Of a stretch of 16,973 nt of DNA, positions 14,336-16,973 are shown in pieces (positions within the stretch are counted from its first letter, which is position 1; the number at the start of each line of letters is the position of its first letter). Below the pieces are notes generated by a model that searched no databases, had not been told where the DNA came from, and saw nothing but the letters and a program-made list of their open reading frames with translations. The position numbers and the translations under genes were made by a program. This DNA comes from Anaerofilum sp. (lineage in GTDB: Bacteria > Bacillota > Clostridia > Oscillospirales > Ruminococcaceae), in assembly GCA_020024115.1 (NCBI GenBank), contig JAHHUF010000033.1:1-16973 (forward strand), read 5' to 3'.

Positions 14336-14920
14336 TTATTGTTGCTCAAATTGTTTGGGCATTGCCTTCATCAGCAATACTGCACCCACAACCGTGATGA
14401 TGGTTTCAGGCAACATATACCCTCCATTATAAATCAAGCTGTACAGCCACACAGGCAAATCTTTTGCCCAATCATAGGAATCTTTGTAACTTCCCCACAA
14501 CAGCCAACCCGAAAAAAAGCTGCAAAAAAAACGCAAAAAGCAAACCCCAAATGTACCAACAGCAACACCCAGCAATTTATTTGCAAATGGTTTCACAAAT
14601 GTTGCTGCCAATCCTAAGACAGTGAACGCCAATACATAGTCCAAAAGCACACAGCCCACCTGTGCCATCAAATTTCCTGCTGCTGCCACGCTGGAAAGCC
14701 CCATCAAAAGCTGTAGCAAGCTATGGATAAAGGCAATAAACAATCCCCACTTTGTACCATGACGCAAGCTCATCAAAATGAGCGGCAACATGGACAGCAA
14801 AGTGACTGAACCACCATACGGCATTTCAAACACTTTCACCATACTCAAAACAGTAGAAAGGGCAATCATCATTGCACCTTCTGTCAGAATACGGGTTTTA
14901 GAGTAACAAACAGTAGACAT
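14336..14920 (-). CDS. thiT: Energy-coupled thiamine transporter ThiT (ECF S-component)
   Basis: Membrane protein of 194 aa that binds thiamine with high affinity and works with a shared ECF energising module (EcfA, EcfA' and EcfT), encoded elsewhere. Six hydrophobic segments are visible. The start of the first (KTRILTEGAMMIALSTVLS, 8-26) is the helix the S-component uses to contact EcfT. The block FEMPYGGSVTLLSMLPLIL...RHGTKWGLFIAFIHSLLQLLMG (31-75) is characteristic of ThiT. So is the C-terminal SLIYNGGYMLPETIITVV, which contributes to the thiamine pocket. AAGGAG precedes the ATG. The assignment is strongly supported by a TPP riboswitch with a terminator hairpin in the leader, which should switch the gene off when thiamine pyrophosphate is plentiful. 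Confidence 0.96.
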   Translation of the reverse strand: MSTVCYSKTRILTEGAMMIALSTVLSMVKVFEMPYGGSVTLLSMLPLILMSLRHGTKWGLFIAFIHSLLQLLMGLSSVAAAGNLMAQVGCVLLDYVLAFTVLGLAATFVKPFANKLLGVAVGTFGVCFLRFFCSFFSGWLLWGSYKDSYDWAKDLPVWLYSLIYNGGYMLPETIITVVGAVLLMKAMPKQFEQQ

Positions 14921-14960
14921 TGGAAAAACTCCTTACAGAATCTATTAGTACATAAAAACA

Positions 14961-14996
14961 GAAAACACCCTTGCTGCAATAGGCAAACAAGGGTGT
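14961..14996 (-). terminator. Expression-platform terminator of the TPP riboswitch
   Basis: ACACCCTTG (14965-14973) pairs with CAAGGGTGT (14988-14996); on the minus strand it runs into TTTTCTGTTTTT. It lies between the aptamer and thiT and should form when TPP is bound. Confidence 0.85.
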
Positions 14997-15017
14997 AGTA
15001 CCACATAATTCCTTAAA

Positions 15018-15109
15018 CTCCCTACGCTGGAATTACCCAGATCAGGTTCAAGGTGACCTGAGGTTGCAATTCACCTCAATCTCAGCCGAAAAAGCTTTCA
15101 GCGCCCCTG
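15018..15109 (-). ncRNA. TPP riboswitch aptamer (THI element)
   Basis: On the minus strand the conserved blocks appear in order: GGGGCGC, GGCTGAGATT, an extended P3 stem (TGAGGT...ACCTCA), then CTTGAACCTGATCTGGGTAA and TTCCAGCGTAGGGA. These match the thi-box consensus for thiamine pyrophosphate binding. With the terminator at 14961-14996 it forms a transcriptional OFF switch for thiT. Confidence 0.96.
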
Positions 15110-15127
15110 TTTTTATGTCCGTTGGTT

Positions 15128-15156
15128 ATTATATCCTTTTTAGAAAACTTTGTCAA
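15128..15156 (-). promoter_or_regulatory. thiT promoter, perfect sigma-A consensus
   Basis: TTGACA (15151-15156), 17-bp spacer, TATAAT (15128-15133) on the minus strand. The start point falls just before the riboswitch. The -35 lies 9 bp beyond the nth stop codon. Confidence 0.92.
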
Positions 15157-15164
15157 ATCCGTTC

Positions 15165-15794
15165 TCACAAAATTTTTTTGCACAAATCTGCAACAGGACA
15201 TTCTTCACAGTTTGGTTTGCGTGCATCGCAAACTGCTCTGCCATGAATAACCAAACGATGGCAAAAATCGCTGCCTTCTTCCGGCGGCACAAGTTTCCAC
15301 AAAGCCATTTCCACTTTGTAGGGGTCTTTAATTTTGTCCACCAACCCCATACGGTTTACCAAACGAATACAATGGGTATCTGTTACAATGGCAGGTTTGC
15401 CAAACACATCGCCCATAATCAGGTTTGCACTTTTTCTGCCAACTCCCGGCAGTGCCAGCACTTCATCAAAATCAGACGGTACATTGTCCTGATATTTTTC
15501 ATGCAAAATTTTCATGCAGGCACTAATATCTCTCGCTTTGCTTCGTCCCAATCCACAAGGCTTTACAATTGCCTCAATTTCTTCTGGTTCTGCCTGTGCC
15601 AAATCTGCCACTGTGGGATATTTTGCAAATAAGTCCTCCAGCACCACATTTACCCTTGCATCTGTGCATTGTGCTGCCAAACGAACCCCCACCAACAGTT
15701 GCCAAGCATGGTCATAATCAAGGGTACATTCTGCCAAGGGATATATTTCTTTTAATCGTTGTATCATTTCCAGCGTACGCTGTTTTTTTGTCAT
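15165..15794 (-). CDS. nth: Endonuclease III (DNA glycosylase/AP lyase)
   Basis: Base-excision repair enzyme that removes oxidised pyrimidines and cuts at abasic sites; 209 aa from the ATG at 15794. Another ATG two codons upstream (15800) is only 3 nt from the GGAG ribosome site, while 15794 has 9 nt, so the inner one is preferred. The helix-hairpin-helix motif LPGVGRKSAN carries the Schiff-base lysine Lys121, and Asp139 of VTDTHCIRLVNR is the catalytic aspartate. The C-terminal [4Fe-4S] ligands Cys189, Cys196, Cys199 and Cys205 show the exact C-x6-C-x2-C-x5-C spacing. No terminator separates it from the thiT promoter immediately downstream, so its transcript probably reads into the riboswitch leader. 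Confidence 0.96.
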   Translation of the reverse strand: MTKKQRTLEMIQRLKEIYPLAECTLDYDHAWQLLVGVRLAAQCTDARVNVVLEDLFAKYPTVADLAQAEPEEIEAIVKPCGLGRSKARDISACMKILHEKYQDNVPSDFDEVLALPGVGRKSANLIMGDVFGKPAIVTDTHCIRLVNRMGLVDKIKDPYKVEMALWKLVPPEEGSDFCHRLVIHGRAVCDARKPNCEECPVADLCKKIL

Positions 15795-15820
15795 TTTCAT
15801 TCTCTCCTTTTGTTTTTTAT

Positions 15821-15849
15821 ATGATAACATGTATTATTAGAAAGGTAAA
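15821..15849 (-). promoter_or_regulatory. Possible nth promoter
   Basis: TTTACC (15844-15849), 17-bp spacer, TATCAT (15821-15826) on the minus strand, 26 bp before the preferred start. Moderate match only. Confidence 0.4.
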
Positions 15850-16040
15850 GAAAAACCAGTGCATATCTCAAAACCAAAAACCGACGAATTTTTCTAAAAG
15901 GCAAGTAAATACAAGGTAAAAAAGATACAAATCCTTTCTCGATTCCAAGTATTTGAAAGGCAGCAGATACGGTTTATTGCAGAAAAAGATGAAAATTTCG
16001 ATTTTTCAGACAGTCCCTAGTCTTCAATTGTCTTTTCCTC
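15850..16040. other. Part of the gap between divergent genes, nothing recognised
   Basis: The whole gap between the nth and esterase starts is about 310 bp and contains a promoter at each end. The middle is A-rich with no convincing start codon and ribosome site. A 40-codon open stretch at 15898-16020 on the plus strand ends FIAEKDENFDFSDSP but lacks a start; it may be a remnant or chance. Confidence 0.5.
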
Positions 16041-16070
16041 TTGTGAAAAAGGGCAAAATAGGTGTATAAT
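16041..16070 (+). promoter_or_regulatory. Promoter of the esterase gene
   Basis: TTGTGA (16041-16046), 18-bp spacer, TATAAT (16065-16070), 36 bp before the ATG; the leader carries AAAGGAAG as ribosome site. Confidence 0.62.
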
Positions 16071-16105
16071 AACAATAATATTGTTTCGTAAAAGGAAGTG
16101 TTTTT

Positions 16106-16924
16106 ATGGCATTTTTTAGAATGAGACTAAAAAGCAATGCTTTATGCTCCACCACTATGGTGCGGTTATATCTTCCCTGTGATTTACCTGCCGAAGTTGG
16201 CAACGAGGTTAAAGGCATGATTACTCTGCTGCATGGACACACTAACGACGGCGATGACTGGGTAAACTTCTCTGCCGCTGTGCGCTATGCTGCAGATAAT
16301 GGTCTTGCACTGCTGATTCCCGATGGTTCCAATTCTTTTTACCATGATATGACTTATGGGCAAGCATACTACACATGGCTTACAGAAGAAATGCCTGCTT
16401 TGCTGAAAAAAATGGTAAACCTTCCCTGGAAACGCGAAAAAAATGCCATTTGTGGACTGTCTATGGGGGGATATGGTGCATTGATGATTGCACTCAATCA
16501 CCCTGAACGCTATTTTGCTTGCGGCAGTTTTTCGGGTGCTGTTGATTTGCAGATGATGCTGAATGTTGGGGCAGACAATCCAATGATACAGCAAACATTT
16601 GTCCCCATTTTAGGTAATGAACTATATCTTCCCCCAAATCGAAATATTCTATCTTTGGCTGAACAAGTCAGCCAGCTTCCATTAGAGCAGCAGCCCAAAA
16701 TTCTTTGTACTGTGGGTAGACAAGACCACGAGCCATACTATATTTACGAGCAAAACCAGAGTTTGAAACAATATGTGCAAAACCTTCCCCTTGATTTTCA
16801 TTATATGGAGTGGGATGGTGTACATGAATGGAATTTCTGGGACAGAAGTTTGGTGTATGCCATTGACCTGTTTTATAACAATGGATATGCAAAGAAAAAA
16901 TTGCAGGATTGGGCAGCAAACTAG
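16106..16924 (+). CDS. Alpha/beta-hydrolase esterase (EstA/tributyrin-esterase-like)
   Basis: 272 aa, no signal peptide, so cytoplasmic. Member of the putative esterase family that includes lactococcal tributyrin esterase and S-formylglutathione hydrolase. The oxyanion-hole strand ITLLHGHTNDGDDW is at 39-52. The nucleophile elbow is GLSMGG with Ser119, and the remaining triad residues are probably Asp207 in VGRQDHEPYY and His240 in DGVHEWNFWD. Length and motif spacing match the EstA group, which hydrolyses short-chain acyl esters; related proteins also deacetylate sugars, so the substrate is open. It is the only intact plus-strand gene, divergent from nth, with its own promoter. No terminator is visible in the 49 bp left before the window edge. 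Confidence 0.9.
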   Translation: MAFFRMRLKSNALCSTTMVRLYLPCDLPAEVGNEVKGMITLLHGHTNDGDDWVNFSAAVRYAADNGLALLIPDGSNSFYHDMTYGQAYYTWLTEEMPALLKKMVNLPWKREKNAICGLSMGGYGALMIALNHPERYFACGSFSGAVDLQMMLNVGADNPMIQQTFVPILGNELYLPPNRNILSLAEQVSQLPLEQQPKILCTVGRQDHEPYYIYEQNQSLKQYVQNLPLDFHYMEWDGVHEWNFWDRSLVYAIDLFYNNGYAKKKLQDWAAN

Positions 16925-16973
16925 AGCGTTTCTGAAAAGTCCGCACAGCTGGTTTATTTCAACAAAATAGCAA

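Noticed and set aside
1..16973. CRISPR array, tRNA, rRNA or intact insertion sequence
   Set aside because: No regularly spaced repeats, cloverleaf, rRNA segment, transposase or paired terminal repeats with target duplication were seen on either strand.

Overview
The window looks like chromosomal DNA of a low- to mid-GC anaerobic Firmicute, most likely a gut Clostridia member of the Ruminococcaceae/Oscillospiraceae type. The pointers are AGGAGG-type ribosome sites, sigma-A promoters with 17-bp spacers, Rho-independent terminators, a TPP riboswitch controlling thiT, a GGGtGRT/NifU-like gene pair, and an oligopeptide transporter with an unusually long OppB and an SBP of atypical layout. The taxon is an inference; there is no rRNA or other marker gene here. 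Nearly all genes lie on the minus strand. The exceptions are a decayed flavoprotein gene and the last gene, an esterase.

Right to left, following minus-strand transcription: an opp-type ABC operon (4895 down to 1, running off the left edge) encodes a family-5 substrate-binding lipoprotein, two permeases and the first codons of an ATPase. The lipoprotein appears circularly permuted: the segment that normally ends the fold sits at its N-terminus. The neighbouring OppB carries a large extra extracytoplasmic region. Upstream lies about 870 bp of very AT-rich, apparently gene-free DNA, followed on the plus strand by a thioredoxin-reductase-like pseudogene broken by two frameshifts. One frameshift is a visible 7-bp tandem duplication.

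Next come a two-gene unit (Cof-type HAD phosphatase and DNA-deoxyinosine glycosylase), a single-gene nagA unit, and a two-gene unit encoding an IscU/NifU-like scaffold protein and the uncharacterised GGGtGRT protein. Behind these lie a DtxR-family metal-dependent repressor, a KtrB/TrkH potassium channel subunit, a cytidylate-kinase-like protein, thiT under a TPP riboswitch, and nth (endonuclease III). A plus-strand EstA-like esterase closes the window. Most units have a near-consensus promoter and a terminator, so transcription boundaries are unusually clear.

The most interesting points are the permuted binding protein together with the enlarged OppB, the conserved but unexplained GGGtGRT + scaffold pair downstream of a metal-responsive regulator, and several hairpins or palindromes not explained by ordinary terminators. 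I see no CRISPR array, tRNA, rRNA, complete mobile element or phage gene.
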